This document shows positions 8,623 through 17,923 of a stretch of 64,000 nucleotides of DNA, in pieces (the first letter of the stretch is position 1; every line of letters starts with the position of its first letter). The DNA lies in assembly GCF_050433505.1 (NCBI RefSeq), contig NZ_JBNPXC010000001.1, positions 1,054,001-1,118,000 of the forward strand, read 5' to 3'. The translations under genes were made by a program, and so were the position numbers. The stretch comes from Methanobacterium_D oryzae (GTDB taxonomy: Archaea; Methanobacteriota; Methanobacteria; Methanobacteriales; Methanobacteriaceae). The notes beneath the pieces are model-generated. The model was given only the letters and a program-made list of their open reading frames with translations, had not been told where the DNA came from and did no database searches.

Positions 8623-8823
8623 TTGAAAATCATATTATTCCTCATAAATTTTATATATGATCTATTACAAAATATATTAGACATGAAGAGTGATTCAACA
8701 CCTCAGCTAATTGGAATAATTGCTATATTAATCGGTATTTTAATGATTATATATCCGCAGCTTGTAGGTTATCTAGTAGGGATTTTCCTCATAGCTTACG
8801 GGATATTAGAAGTCATTAAATAA
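8623..8823 (+). CDS. Small membrane protein, DUF3096-like
   Basis: A 66-aa hydrophobic protein. After an N-terminal hydrophobic stretch (IILFLINFIYDLL) a short polar linker (MKSDSTPQ) leads to two transmembrane segments separated by YPQLVGY. This two-helix hairpin resembles the DUF3096 family; function is unknown. The TTG at 8623 is chosen because AGGT lies 6 nt upstream. A longer TTG start (8602) and a shorter ATG start (8683) are possible. It stands alone between hsp20 and the PP-loop gene. Confidence 0.6.
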   Translation: MKIILFLINFIYDLLQNILDMKSDSTPQLIGIIAILIGILMIIYPQLVGYLVGIFLIAYGILEVIK

Positions 8824-8861
8824 CTCGAAAATTTAAAAAATAGATTTTTCTTTATTTTTAA

Positions 8862-9872
8862 TTAGATAGTTTTCATTATCATTTCAAGAGCTTCACCAGG
8901 TTCTAATATACCTGCTCTTGTTTCTCTTAAAACCCTTTGAATGGAAAATTTCTTCATATGAGGGTATTTTTTATGCACTTCATTTATTAAAGGACAACCA
9001 TAACCTCCCTTTTTAAAGATACCATATTTAGAAGCTATATTTTTTATTTCGCCCTTTGTAGCAGAAAGCATTGCAGGCAAATTTATTTTAATGATATCTT
9101 CCTCAATTACAATGGATTGGGCCCCAGTTGATAGGAGATCTCCAAATATCAAGAAAGGAATTCCTTTTTCTTTTGTATAATTCAAAACAGTTTTTTCAAT
9201 TACCTTAGAGCATCTTCCACATGGATGGAATCGACCCTCAAGAGAATCTTTAATGATATCTTCCATGTCTACTTCAATATACACATGTTTTACATTAAGC
9301 TTGCTTGTGAGAGTTTCAACACTATTCTGAAAATACTTGGGAAGAATTATATTTCCGGGATTTACAGTAACTGCAATAGGGTTAAATCCCATTAATTTAG
9401 CAATTATAAGGGAGAAACTACTGTCTACTCCCCCAGATAATGCTACAATTGCTTGATGGGTATCTGGTTCTTCGACATTTCTAGAATTTAAAATTGAATC
9501 AAGGTCGTTAATATTTTCAAGTCTTTGATTTAAAAGATTACATAGATTCATCAGAGGTTGGGAATCTACTGTGTTTATTATATCTTTTAGTTTATCTAAT
9601 GTCAATTTTATTTTATATTCTCTAAGTAAAATATCAGGATATGCTTCTACATGGATGGATTTAATGTTGAGTTTTTCTTTAAGCTTTCCGACAACCCAGC
9701 CCCCTTTTCCTATCACAATGGATTTTTCAGGCCTATCTGAGGTTATAATGAGCATAACTTCATTTTTTTCATCAAATATTATGTCTTTAATATCAGGTTC
9801 AATATACTGATGCCCTATTTCTTCTCTTATTCTCCATATTTCCTCGATTATTTCATTTTTTTTGAATTTCAA
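8862..9872 (-). CDS. PP-loop ATPase with N-terminal KH-like RNA-binding domain
   Basis: A 336-aa two-domain protein. Residues about 45-85 contain a KH-type signature (IVIGKGGWVVGKL). From about residue 143 there is a PP-loop adenylation core (ALSGGVDSSFSL). A CxxC-type element follows (HPCGRCSKVIE near 217) with a late cysteine (GYGCPLINEVHKKYPH) near 292. The pattern resembles archaeal PP-loop proteins that modify tRNA bases or thiolate nucleotides, but the substrate cannot be read from sequence. TTG start with SD GGTGAAAT. Gene order suggests a separate transcript from the upstream glycosyltransferase gene. Confidence 0.8.
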   Translation of the reverse strand: MKFKKNEIIEEIWRIREEIGHQYIEPDIKDIIFDEKNEVMLIITSDRPEKSIVIGKGGWVVGKLKEKLNIKSIHVEAYPDILLREYKIKLTLDKLKDIINTVDSQPLMNLCNLLNQRLENINDLDSILNSRNVEEPDTHQAIVALSGGVDSSFSLIIAKLMGFNPIAVTVNPGNIILPKYFQNSVETLTSKLNVKHVYIEVDMEDIIKDSLEGRFHPCGRCSKVIEKTVLNYTKEKGIPFLIFGDLLSTGAQSIVIEEDIIKINLPAMLSATKGEIKNIASKYGIFKKGGYGCPLINEVHKKYPHMKKFSIQRVLRETRAGILEPGEALEMIMKTI

Positions 9873-9900
9873 GATATTTCACCAGATTAATTTAAGTTTT

Positions 9901-9918
9901 ATTGATTTTAAAATCAAT
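9901..9918. repeat. Perfect 18-bp palindrome upstream of the PP-loop gene
   Basis: The half-site ATTGATTTT is directly followed by its reverse complement. It lies about 30 bp upstream of the PP-loop ATPase start (minus strand) and downstream of the glycosyltransferase gene. It has no T tract on the minus-strand exit side, so an operator is as likely as a terminator. Confidence 0.5.
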
Positions 9919-9974
9919 CTTTTCGTCTTCTATTATGTAACATACCTTTTAGAGTAATGGTTTAAACGAGATTC

Positions 9975-11696
9975 CTAATTTTGTATGTTATCCTTTTCAT
10001 ATATTACAGTTGTACCTATTGTTTTTAGTTTATGATATCCGGGAATATCTAATTTAGGATAACTGAGGGTATCAATGTAATAGTCAGCTTTATTCTTTTT
10101 TAAATAATTTGAAAATTCAATAGAATTTTTATAAAAGCGGGGAAATGCTCCGTGTATTTGTTTTTTCAAATACCAGCTAGTGGCTGAGTTATAATCAGAA
10201 AAAATTAGCTTTTCATTATAATGAGAGTCATAATTTTTAAGCCATGCACTGCTTTGTTCAATGTCTTGGGTAAAACATTTTTGGGGAGTATGACCATAGT
10301 AGGTAGCTAAACCAGTTGATAAAAATATTAGGGCTACAATTGCATAGATTCCCCACGTTTTTAATTTGGTATTATTGATTTTATAATCAAATTTATCTAA
10401 TAATTCTTTTAATCCTAAAACTATAAAGTATGCAAGCGCAGGAGTCATTGTGATAAAATATCTATCAACTTTAATCGCTAAAACGCTATGGAGTATCAAA
10501 TAACTCATAAACCAAGATATAAATAGAACGTCAATATCTAAATTCCTTATTTTAAGATCTTTTAAGAAAGTATAGGTAATGTAACATATTGCAAAGAAAA
10601 TAACTTCACTTATTAGATATGTAATTTGGGCAAATGTAATTATGAAAATAATTATTAAGATCCATAATAGAACTATTTTGATGAAATTCAGTGATTTTAT
10701 TTCTATTTTTTGCCTGCGGACCTTTAATATATTCATGATATTATGGATGTAAATTATTAGCCCGGTTAGCGTGAGTAAACCAATAATATAAGAAAATGGT
10801 GATGGTAAACCTTCGGATGGATTTAGGATAGCAGAATATGGGCCTAAGAAAGGAGCAAGGATAGCAGGATATTGGTTTGGGGAAGGGCCAATTGAAATAT
10901 AATTAAACATGTTTCCAATATAATAGAGAATATTAGGATTATAAGCCACATCATTAGTCAATGTTGATGAATTAAATGCAGTAGTTGTAAATAAAATAAG
11001 AAGCGTTGTTAGATTACTTGATTTATCATAAAAAAGTAATAAAATGGTTGTTACTAATATAAAAAGTGCTAAGCTAATTAAACCTATTTTTTTAACATTT
11101 TTTATGTAATTATTGTTTATTAAAATGTATAAAGCAATAGGAAATACTAAAAGGACTGATTTGTATTTAGTTAAAACTGCTAATCCGAATAAGATTAACA
11201 TTAGATACAAAAATTTTGAATCTTTTTTTACTCCAAGTATTGTAAAATAGATGGCCCAAATTGAAAAAGATATTGCAGGGACATCTATAGCGCCTGCTAC
11301 AGCCCATGAAATTACCAAAGGAAGTGAAACAAATACTAAACTCCCAGTTAGACTTTGTATCATATTAAAACGCAATTTAAATAGTATGTAAAGTCCTATA
11401 ACTCCGATTATAAAAATAATCCCATCCACTATGAAAATAGCATTACTTGATACGTATCCAAGTCTGAAAACTAAATATGTTAAAAAAGGTACAACCGGAG
11501 GTAAATAGGATAAGTTTTCCATCCCTTTACCTGCAAAGTAAAGTGCATCATTAAGATAATTGAAAACGTCCCAATAAGGAATACCAATTCGTATTTGCAT
11601 ATAAATTAAATAGCCAGTAATCAATGATGTGATGAGTATTAATAAAAGTAGATATTTATCAACTTTTAGATACTCTTTTAGCCTCTTGTAATTCAA
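9975..11696 (-). CDS. Membrane glycosyltransferase, ArnT/PMT-like (GT-C fold)
   Basis: Predicted integral membrane protein of 573 aa with roughly a dozen hydrophobic segments. The first loop after TM1 carries the acidic signature region (RIGIPYWDVFNY) expected for polyprenyl-phosphate-sugar-dependent GT-C enzymes. The soluble part is C-terminal (about residues 470-573). It probably moves a sugar from a lipid carrier onto a surface glycan or protein; the acceptor is unknown. TTG start. No glycan genes flank it here, so context does not help. Confidence 0.75.
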   Translation of the reverse strand: MNYKRLKEYLKVDKYLLLLILITSLITGYLIYMQIRIGIPYWDVFNYLNDALYFAGKGMENLSYLPPVVPFLTYLVFRLGYVSSNAIFIVDGIIFIIGVIGLYILFKLRFNMIQSLTGSLVFVSLPLVISWAVAGAIDVPAISFSIWAIYFTILGVKKDSKFLYLMLILFGLAVLTKYKSVLLVFPIALYILINNNYIKNVKKIGLISLALFILVTTILLLFYDKSSNLTTLLILFTTTAFNSSTLTNDVAYNPNILYYIGNMFNYISIGPSPNQYPAILAPFLGPYSAILNPSEGLPSPFSYIIGLLTLTGLIIYIHNIMNILKVRRQKIEIKSLNFIKIVLLWILIIIFIITFAQITYLISEVIFFAICYITYTFLKDLKIRNLDIDVLFISWFMSYLILHSVLAIKVDRYFITMTPALAYFIVLGLKELLDKFDYKINNTKLKTWGIYAIVALIFLSTGLATYYGHTPQKCFTQDIEQSSAWLKNYDSHYNEKLIFSDYNSATSWYLKKQIHGAFPRFYKNSIEFSNYLKKNKADYYIDTLSYPKLDIPGYHKLKTIGTTVIYEKDNIQN

Positions 11697-11862
11697 AATA
11701 TCGCCTTTTAGATTATTTCTGAGTTTTTGGTAAATTTGGTAATAGTTAAGTGTTTACTAAAGTCTTTAGCTCATTAAATATTTGACAATGATTCTTTTAA
11801 AAGTTGTTATATTTAAAAATAATTTGATAAATACATTAAAAATAAAAATAAATTAAAAAAAC

Positions 11863-12324
11863 TTATTTTCCATACATTCCAATTAATTCTCCCTTATCCA
11901 GTACATGTCCTTGAATTGCATTTAAAAATTGGTCTATAGTTATTCCTGATTTTAGATTTAGCACCGTATCAAGGGCTAATATTTTAAATATAAATCTGTG
12001 TTTTGTACCAGAGGGAGGACATGGACCTCCATAACCTATTCTTTCAAAATCGTTTTTCCCCTGAATAGCTCCATTATCAAGCTTTTTTTCTTCTTTAATT
12101 CCGCTAAGTAGTTCTTTAGTATCTGCAGGTATATTAAATAAAATCCAGTGGATAAACGTCCCTCCGGGTGCATCAGGATCTTCACATAAAAGAGCAAAAC
12201 TTGCAGTATTTTCTGGAATCAGATCCCATCGAAGTGGAGGTGAAATGTTCTCCCCATCGCATGTATATTTTAAGGGAATTACACTTCCTTCACTAAAAAT
12301 CTCACTTGCAATAGCTATAGTCAC
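11863..12324 (-). CDS. YbhB/YbcL-type phosphatidylethanolamine-binding (PEBP) family protein
   Basis: A 153-aa PEBP-fold protein similar to the bacterial YbhB/YbcL group. Conserved family pieces are SPPLRWDLIPENTASFALLCEDPDAP near residue 28, HWILFNIPA near 58 and GYGGPCPPSGTKHRF near 97. Molecular function in archaea is unknown; binding of a small anionic ligand is inferred from the fold. GTG start with a strong SD (AGGAGG). Confidence 0.88.
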   Translation of the reverse strand: MTIAIASEIFSEGSVIPLKYTCDGENISPPLRWDLIPENTASFALLCEDPDAPGGTFIHWILFNIPADTKELLSGIKEEKKLDNGAIQGKNDFERIGYGGPCPPSGTKHRFIFKILALDTVLNLKSGITIDQFLNAIQGHVLDKGELIGMYGK

Positions 12325-12751
12325 ATTTAATCCTCCTTTCAGTGTTTAATAAACTAAAATATAATATGTTTTAGGTTATTATTTAATACTTTTAATGTAT
12401 TACCAAACTCAAATATTATCTCTTCTATTTTTTAAATAGTGAAGTTTTACTCCTTAAATTATTAATAACAAATATTTTACTAAAAATATTACTTAAAAAA
12501 CATTATTTGAACTTATTTTTCAAGAATATGCCTTTAGTTTGAAGTTTATTTTATTGTTAAAATTACATTTGAATCTATAATTCGATGATATAATATTTTT
12601 TGAAATGAAATTAAAAATGAAAAGTGACTCATGACATATCTTTGATATTGGATTTATTTGAAGTCACATTTTTGATAAGCATTATGAAAAACCGATAAAA
12701 TCGACAAATTTAAATACTATGGAGTACTAATAAATGATTGAGGTGATATAT
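12325..12751. other. Intergenic region between the PEBP gene and the histone gene
   Basis: About 430 bp of AT-rich sequence with no plausible gene. It holds the divergent promoters of the PEBP gene and the histone gene. An inverted repeat GTGACT (12624-12629) / AGTCAC (12662-12667) lies about 45-85 bp before the histone TATA box and could bind a regulator. Confidence 0.6.
12709..12716 (+). promoter_or_regulatory. TATA box of the histone gene
   Basis: TTTAAATA lies 36 nt before the histone ATG. A start about 25 nt downstream would give a short leader containing GAGGTGAT (12740-12747), 4 nt before the ATG. Confidence 0.6.
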
Positions 12752-12965
<214 letters not shown>

Positions 12966-12967
<2 letters not shown>

Positions 12968-13010
12968 TTTTTCTTTTTTTTCTTTAAATTTTTTATTTTT
13001 AAATCTTTTA
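12966..13010 (+). terminator. T-rich terminator after the histone gene
   Basis: Several oligo-T runs (up to eight T) follow the stop codon within 45 bp with no stable stem, the usual form of archaeal intrinsic terminators. Confidence 0.6.
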
Positions 13011-13122
13011 ACTTATTTCTTGGCTTTTCAAACTTAAAAACAAATAATATTAACTAATTTTTATAAATTAATCTTATTTAAAGACTTTATCAAATTACAT
13101 TGTAATAATGAAGCTTTGGAAT

Positions 13123-13192
13123 AAATATTTCAGTCATTAAGTTCACTGAATTTTAGGTGAAGTGTTGAAATATTTATATAGATCACACTTCA
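13123..13192. promoter_or_regulatory. rli promoter with two overlapping dyads around the TATA box
   Basis: TTTATATA at 13173-13180 is the probable TATA box. It is enclosed by a perfect 8-bp inverted repeat, TGAAGTGT (13158-13165) and ACACTTCA (13185-13192). A second 10-bp dyad, AAATATTTCA (13123-13132) with TGAAATATTT (13166-13175), overlaps the first. This arrangement suggests a repressor site. The rest of the 12968-13271 gap holds no gene. Confidence 0.55.
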
Positions 13193-13271
13193 AAATAATA
13201 GTAGAACAAATTTATTTTAAAAATGGATATTATGCTTAAAATATCGAATTAAAACTTATTTTGGTGATAAA

Positions 13272-15047
13272 TTGACAAGAATTGCAATATTAGATCGTGA
13301 TCGCTGCCAGCCTAAAAAATGCAACTATGTATGTATAGACTACTGTCCAGGAGTTCGAATGGAAGAGGACACAATTACAATAGATCCTAAAACCAAAAAA
13401 CCAATTATATCTGAAGAATTATGCTCTGGATGTGGAATATGTACCAAAAGGTGTTATTTAGACGCAGTAACAATTATAAATTTACCCGAAGCACTTGATG
13501 AGCCAGTACATAGATATGGTCAAAACCAATTTGAACTATTTGGACTTCCTAACATAAAAGAAGGTTCAGTTGTGGGTATTTTAGGTCCAAATGGAATAGG
13601 AAAATCAACAATAATAAGAATACTTTCTGGGGAGCTAAAACCTAACCTTGGAAACTATGAAAATGAGCCGGAATGGGATGAGATAATAAACTATTATAGG
13701 GGCTCTCAACTCCAATCTTATTTTAAAAAATTATCTGAAGGTAATTTAAAGGTCTCACATAAACCCCAAATGGTAGATAAACTATCAAAAGTGGTAAAAG
13801 GGGAAGTAGGAAAACTCTTAAAAAGTGTTGATGAGCGAAAAAAATTAGATGAAGTAGCTGGGATTCTTGAGATAGACCAGATATTAGATAGAGATATCTC
13901 TAAATTGAGTGGTGGAGAACTCCAGCGTGTTGCAATTGCCGCAGCAGTCTTAAAAGATGCTGATTTCTATTACTTCGACGAACCAACATCCTGGTTAGAT
14001 GTAAAACAAAGATTAAACGCTGTAAAGGTTATAAGAAGCCTTGCAGATGAAGGAAAATCTGTAATGGTCATAGAGCACGATTTAGCAGCACTTGATGCAA
14101 TATCAGACTATGTACATATTTTATATGGTCATCCTGGAGCATATGGTGTTGTGGCCCAGATGAGGGGAGTAAGAGTTGGAATAAACACATACATCGGTGG
14201 ATTTTTAAAAGAAGAGAATGTGAGATTTAGAAGGCAGCCCATAGTATTTGATATAAGACCTCCTGCTGAAGTTGTTGAAGCCGAAATTCTTGCAGAATAC
14301 ACTGAACTTAAAAAATCATATGATGGATTTTCAATCGAATCAGAGGAAGGAGAAGTTCAATTCAATGAAATTATAACTGCTTTTGGCCCTAATGGTATTG
14401 GAAAAACCACATTTGCCAAGATGCTTGCAGCTGTTGAAAAACCAGATGAAGGAAAAATAAAGAAGAAAGTTTCAATAGCATATAAACCCCAATATTTATC
14501 TTCTAACTTTGATGGTACAGTAATGGAATTTTTAATGACAAATGCACCTAATTATGGCACAAATATATTCAAAACAGAAATAGTAAAGCCTTTTTCCCTT
14601 GATGAGATCATGGAAAAAAATGTTAAAGATTTAAGTGGTGGAGAACTCCAACGCCTTGCTGTAGCAGCCACACTCTCTAAGGATGCAGATGTGTATCTAT
14701 TTGACGAACCAACAGCATTTTTAGATGTTGAACAGAGATTAAAAGCTGCAAGAGCAATACAAAAAATAGTTGAAAGCCGCCATTCAGCAGCAATCATCAT
14801 AGACCACGATATAGTTTTCATAGATTACATATCTGACCGTGCAATGGTCTTCTATGGAGAGCCTGGAATTGAAGGTCACGCCACAAAACCAATGGATCTC
14901 CGTTCTGCGATGAATAAATTCTTATCTGATGTTGGAATAACATTTAGAAGAGATAAAGAAACTAAACGTCCACGTGTTAATAAATTTGAAAGTTTCCTTG
15001 ACCGTGAACAAAAAGAAAAAGGAGAATATTATTATCTGGAAAGCTAA
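13272..15047 (+). CDS. rli: ABCE1/Rli ribosome recycling ATPase
   Basis: Twin-ATPase that splits ribosomes after termination, 591 aa. The N-terminal iron-sulfur domain carries cysteines in CQPKKCNYVCIDYCPG and CSGCGICTKRC (residues about 9-67). The first nucleotide-binding domain has GPNGIGKS near residue 103 and LSGGELQR near 215; the second has GPNGIGKT near 375 and LSGGELQR near 456. Both Walker B regions read DEPT. The TTG start follows GGTGAT. The promoter contains a dyad and the stop codon lies in the loop of a terminator hairpin. Confidence 0.97.
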   Translation: MTRIAILDRDRCQPKKCNYVCIDYCPGVRMEEDTITIDPKTKKPIISEELCSGCGICTKRCYLDAVTIINLPEALDEPVHRYGQNQFELFGLPNIKEGSVVGILGPNGIGKSTIIRILSGELKPNLGNYENEPEWDEIINYYRGSQLQSYFKKLSEGNLKVSHKPQMVDKLSKVVKGEVGKLLKSVDERKKLDEVAGILEIDQILDRDISKLSGGELQRVAIAAAVLKDADFYYFDEPTSWLDVKQRLNAVKVIRSLADEGKSVMVIEHDLAALDAISDYVHILYGHPGAYGVVAQMRGVRVGINTYIGGFLKEENVRFRRQPIVFDIRPPAEVVEAEILAEYTELKKSYDGFSIESEEGEVQFNEIITAFGPNGIGKTTFAKMLAAVEKPDEGKIKKKVSIAYKPQYLSSNFDGTVMEFLMTNAPNYGTNIFKTEIVKPFSLDEIMEKNVKDLSGGELQRLAVAATLSKDADVYLFDEPTAFLDVEQRLKAARAIQKIVESRHSAAIIIDHDIVFIDYISDRAMVFYGEPGIEGHATKPMDLRSAMNKFLSDVGITFRRDKETKRPRVNKFESFLDREQKEKGEYYYLES

Positions 15048-15054
15048 TTTCCAG
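15036..15054 (+). terminator. Hairpin terminator overlapping the rli stop codon
   Basis: Arm CTGGAAA (15036-15042) pairs with TTTCCAG (15048-15054). The 5-nt loop contains the TAA stop (15045-15047), and a T-rich run follows. The aminotransferase gene points toward it from the other side. Confidence 0.6.
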
Positions 15055-15091
15055 ATTTTTATTATTTATTTTAAAATTTAAAAAAAGAAAT

Positions 15092-16249
15092 TTATTTAGA
15101 TCTTAAAGCTTTCATACCTTCTTCAAAGTGGAATGCAAACTTCTCAACCTGTTCTTGAGGTATAGAAAAGCTAACCCTCAAGTATCTGTGTCCGAATAAT
15201 TTACTGGTGTATGCTCCTTCTCTTGCAAATATTTTTTTCTTAAGAAGGTATTCTGCAATATTCACAGGTTCAACTCCTGTTTCAACTAGGTCAATTACAA
15301 ACATATTCCCATCTGATGGATAAACTGGAAGATATGCACCTTCTACATTGTCCACAGCTTCTTTAATGATCTTTTGATTGCCTCTTGTAGTATCTCTTAT
15401 TCTACCTAACCATTCTGGTTTAGATTTCAGTGCTGCAAGAGCACCCTTTTGAGCTACTACATTTGTTCCCAGATCATTTATTACTATGGTTTTTATGGAA
15501 TCTACAACGTCTGGCGCGCTTATTAAAGCACCGATTCGTAACCCTGCCATTCCATATATTTTAGAGAAACTGTAAACTGTTACTGTGTTTTCTGGAGCAT
15601 ATTTTGCAACGAGATGATGATCCCTTGCAAAATCCCTGTAAGTAATATCATGAAGCAAGTAAAGGTCATTATCAATGGCCATGTCTGCAAATTCTTTAAT
15701 TTCTCCTTTAGTATAACAAGAACCAAGCGGATTTAGAGGATCTACAAGAGAAATTAATTTTGTATTCTCATCCATATTTTCCCGCACAAGTTCGGGTGTT
15801 AATTTGTAGCCGCATTCTTTGTTGTATATTGGAATTGACTTTACATGGTCTGCAAATCTGCTTGCAAAGTTATCTATAATAAGATATCCCGGATCGCAGG
15901 TTATTACGTTATTAGTAGGGTCCAATATGTCGTTCATGCAAAGATAAAGTGATTCTGTTCCTCCGGCGGTCACAAGAATATCATATCCTTCTGTAAGACC
16001 TAAATCTTGTAATATAAGGTCTTTAAGTTCTGGAAATCCTTCTGGTGGGGGATATTTACAGTAATCTTTGTTTTTAACACTTTCTAACATGGAGTACATG
16101 ATGTCGTTTTCTTCGTGTAAATGATTAGTGTTTTGACCCATCCAGATCATTTCGTCATCATTATACACATAGTTAAAGAATTCATTTATTGTTTTAAAAC
16201 CTTCTGGCAGTCTTTTTGCTGCTCTTGCATATTTTTTAGGTGAAATCAT
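15092..16249 (-). CDS. Class I/II PLP aminotransferase (aspartate aminotransferase-like)
   Basis: Fold-type I PLP enzyme of about 385 aa. The PLP lysine lies in SFSKIYGMAGLRIG near residue 230. TAGGTESLY near 95 is the phosphate-binding turn, DPLNPLGS near 165 corresponds to the NP motif, and YLRVSFS near the end is the substrate-carboxylate arginine motif. The amino acid it uses cannot be decided from sequence. An in-frame GTG three codons upstream (16258) is an alternative start. It is convergent with rli, and radB lies about 200 bp upstream. Confidence 0.85.
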   Translation of the reverse strand: MISPKKYARAAKRLPEGFKTINEFFNYVYNDDEMIWMGQNTNHLHEENDIMYSMLESVKNKDYCKYPPPEGFPELKDLILQDLGLTEGYDILVTAGGTESLYLCMNDILDPTNNVITCDPGYLIIDNFASRFADHVKSIPIYNKECGYKLTPELVRENMDENTKLISLVDPLNPLGSCYTKGEIKEFADMAIDNDLYLLHDITYRDFARDHHLVAKYAPENTVTVYSFSKIYGMAGLRIGALISAPDVVDSIKTIVINDLGTNVVAQKGALAALKSKPEWLGRIRDTTRGNQKIIKEAVDNVEGAYLPVYPSDGNMFVIDLVETGVEPVNIAEYLLKKKIFAREGAYTSKLFGHRYLRVSFSIPQEQVEKFAFHFEEGMKALRSK

Positions 16250-16459
16250 ACATCTCACAACACATTAATAAAATATAGTTTAAAATTATAGAGTTTAAAA
16301 TAACTTTTAAGTTATTTAATCGTTTTTAAAAACTTCTATTTAAAACTATAGATTTTTCATGTTCATAAAATTGTTTATTTATAAAAATGGACATATATGT
16401 CCAATTAGAGTTTATAAAAATATTTTTTTATTTTCTAAGAATTTAAAATTATCGATGGG

Positions 16460-17155
16460 TTATCTTAAACCGCTATCAATGATTTCAAATTTAACTTTAG
16501 CTCCTTCTGGTTTGCTTTTATGTCTCTTTAATATTGCGAACCGTTCGCCACTTTCAGTCTTAACAAGTTCAATTATAATTTTACTCCAGTATTTTAAAAT
16601 AGTACCTCCAACAGGCTCTATTACACCTTCTTCGTCAAATACAGAGTAAATATGGTTTGTAATAACCACTGCAATATCATACTTTCTTGCGAGTTTTGAA
16701 AGAAGTCCCATTTGTTTTCCTAATTCTCTGTTAATTTCGGTTTGACCACCATCTTTCAATCTATATAATGCAACTGCAGAATCAAGGACAATAAGCTCTA
16801 TATTATCATTTTCAGATTTTAAACTGGTCTCTATTTTTTTAATGGCGTCGTCCTGTTCTTTAAATGTTGTTGGTTCAAGAACTATGATATTGCCTGCAAA
16901 TCTCTCGAAATCTTCTCCAGCTATCTGTTTCATTCGTTCAATGGATAGTCCTCCTTCAGTGTCAACAATAATGGCTTTTTTCCCATTTTTTGCAACTTCA
17001 ACAAGCATTTTTAGTACTATGTTTGTTTTTCCAGATCCTGGCGGCCCATAGAATTGTGTAAGGCATCCTTTTTCAATTCCTCCACCAATAATTGTATCTA
17101 AAGAACATTCTATTGGTATTTTAGTGCTTTTTTTAATATTTGATAATGTATTCAA
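16460..17155 (-). CDS. radB: DNA repair and recombination protein RadB
   Basis: Euryarchaeal RecA/RadA paralogue that assists homologous recombination, 231 aa. It is a bare ATPase core without the N-terminal HhH domain of RadA: Walker A GPPGSGKT near residue 36, Walker B LIVLDSAVALY near 105, and the NHIYSVFDE segment. TTG start with SD GAGG. Neighbours on the same strand are well spaced, so it is probably transcribed alone. Confidence 0.93.
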   Translation of the reverse strand: MNTLSNIKKSTKIPIECSLDTIIGGGIEKGCLTQFYGPPGSGKTNIVLKMLVEVAKNGKKAIIVDTEGGLSIERMKQIAGEDFERFAGNIIVLEPTTFKEQDDAIKKIETSLKSENDNIELIVLDSAVALYRLKDGGQTEINRELGKQMGLLSKLARKYDIAVVITNHIYSVFDEEGVIEPVGGTILKYWSKIIIELVKTESGERFAILKRHKSKPEGAKVKFEIIDSGLR

Positions 17156-17473
17156 TGTGATTCCTCGTAAGTATTTTTAATTGTAAAATATAAGCTTAAT
17201 GATTAATTTTAAAGAGTTTTATTTTTATAAGAAAATCTATTTTTCTAATTAAATGTTTGCATATTGTTATAAAAATAAATTATGGTATATATTTAAAATA
17301 AATTATATTGTTTAGATCTTGTTTTACGTAGCTTTTCTTCTTATTTTGAGCGTATTTATCTGAGTCAATAATTAATTAAATCATAAAAAATGAATAATGG
17401 AGTAAATACTTTCATGCTAACTTAAAATAGTTTAATGTATCATACTCTGCATTATGGACTTTAAAAGTAATAT
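17156..17473. other. Intergenic region upstream of radB
   Basis: About 320 bp of AT-rich sequence with no credible gene. TATA-like tracts on the minus strand near 17280-17300 may serve radB. Confidence 0.4.
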
Positions 17474-17923
17474 TTAACTGCTTTTTCCGTTGATTCTTTT
17501 TAGTTCACGATATATTAATTCGTTTTGCAGTATAATTAACTTATTTTGGTCAATAATAGTCTTTAAACTCATTTTTCCTTCCCGATTAGGTGATAATGCA
17601 GTCTCTAATTTATCCCAGCCTATATCTGCTTCTTGCATGGCTAAATTATCCATTTCTGTGTAAATTTTGGCCTTTATTTCTTCATCGGACATTTCATTAC
17701 TGGCGGGGATATTTTGTGATATGACTTTTATTTTGGGTTCCTCTTTTGTATTGGATTGTTCTTTTTTATTCAGTTGTTTAAATGTTCTTAAATTATTTGC
17801 TTGAAAACTTGCCATTTTCTTGTATTCTGTACCACATACAGGGCAGATTTGTCCTTTTTTTCCTTCTTTAATATTAGGACAGTCTAGTTCTGGACAGATG
17901 TATTCTTTACCAAGTATTCCCAT
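17474..17923 (-). CDS. Zinc-ribbon protein of unknown function
   Basis: A 149-aa protein not recognised as a named family. The N-terminus has two cysteine pairs typical of a zinc ribbon (CPELDC at about 10-15 and CPVC at about 27-30). A polar, probably unstructured linker follows (KKEQSNTKEEPK). The C-terminal third looks helical and charged, ending LIYRELKRINGKSS. The start is fixed by GAGGAG just upstream of the ATG. The ribbon suggests nucleic-acid or protein binding, but nothing more can be said. Confidence 0.65.
   Translation of the reverse strand: MGILGKEYICPELDCPNIKEGKKGQICPVCGTEYKKMASFQANNLRTFKQLNKKEQSNTKEEPKIKVISQNIPASNEMSDEEIKAKIYTEMDNLAMQEADIGWDKLETALSPNREGKMSLKTIIDQNKLIILQNELIYRELKRINGKSS

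Noticed and set aside
16359..16649. 96-codon plus-strand ORF
   Set aside because: More than half of it is antisense to radB, and it has no SD.
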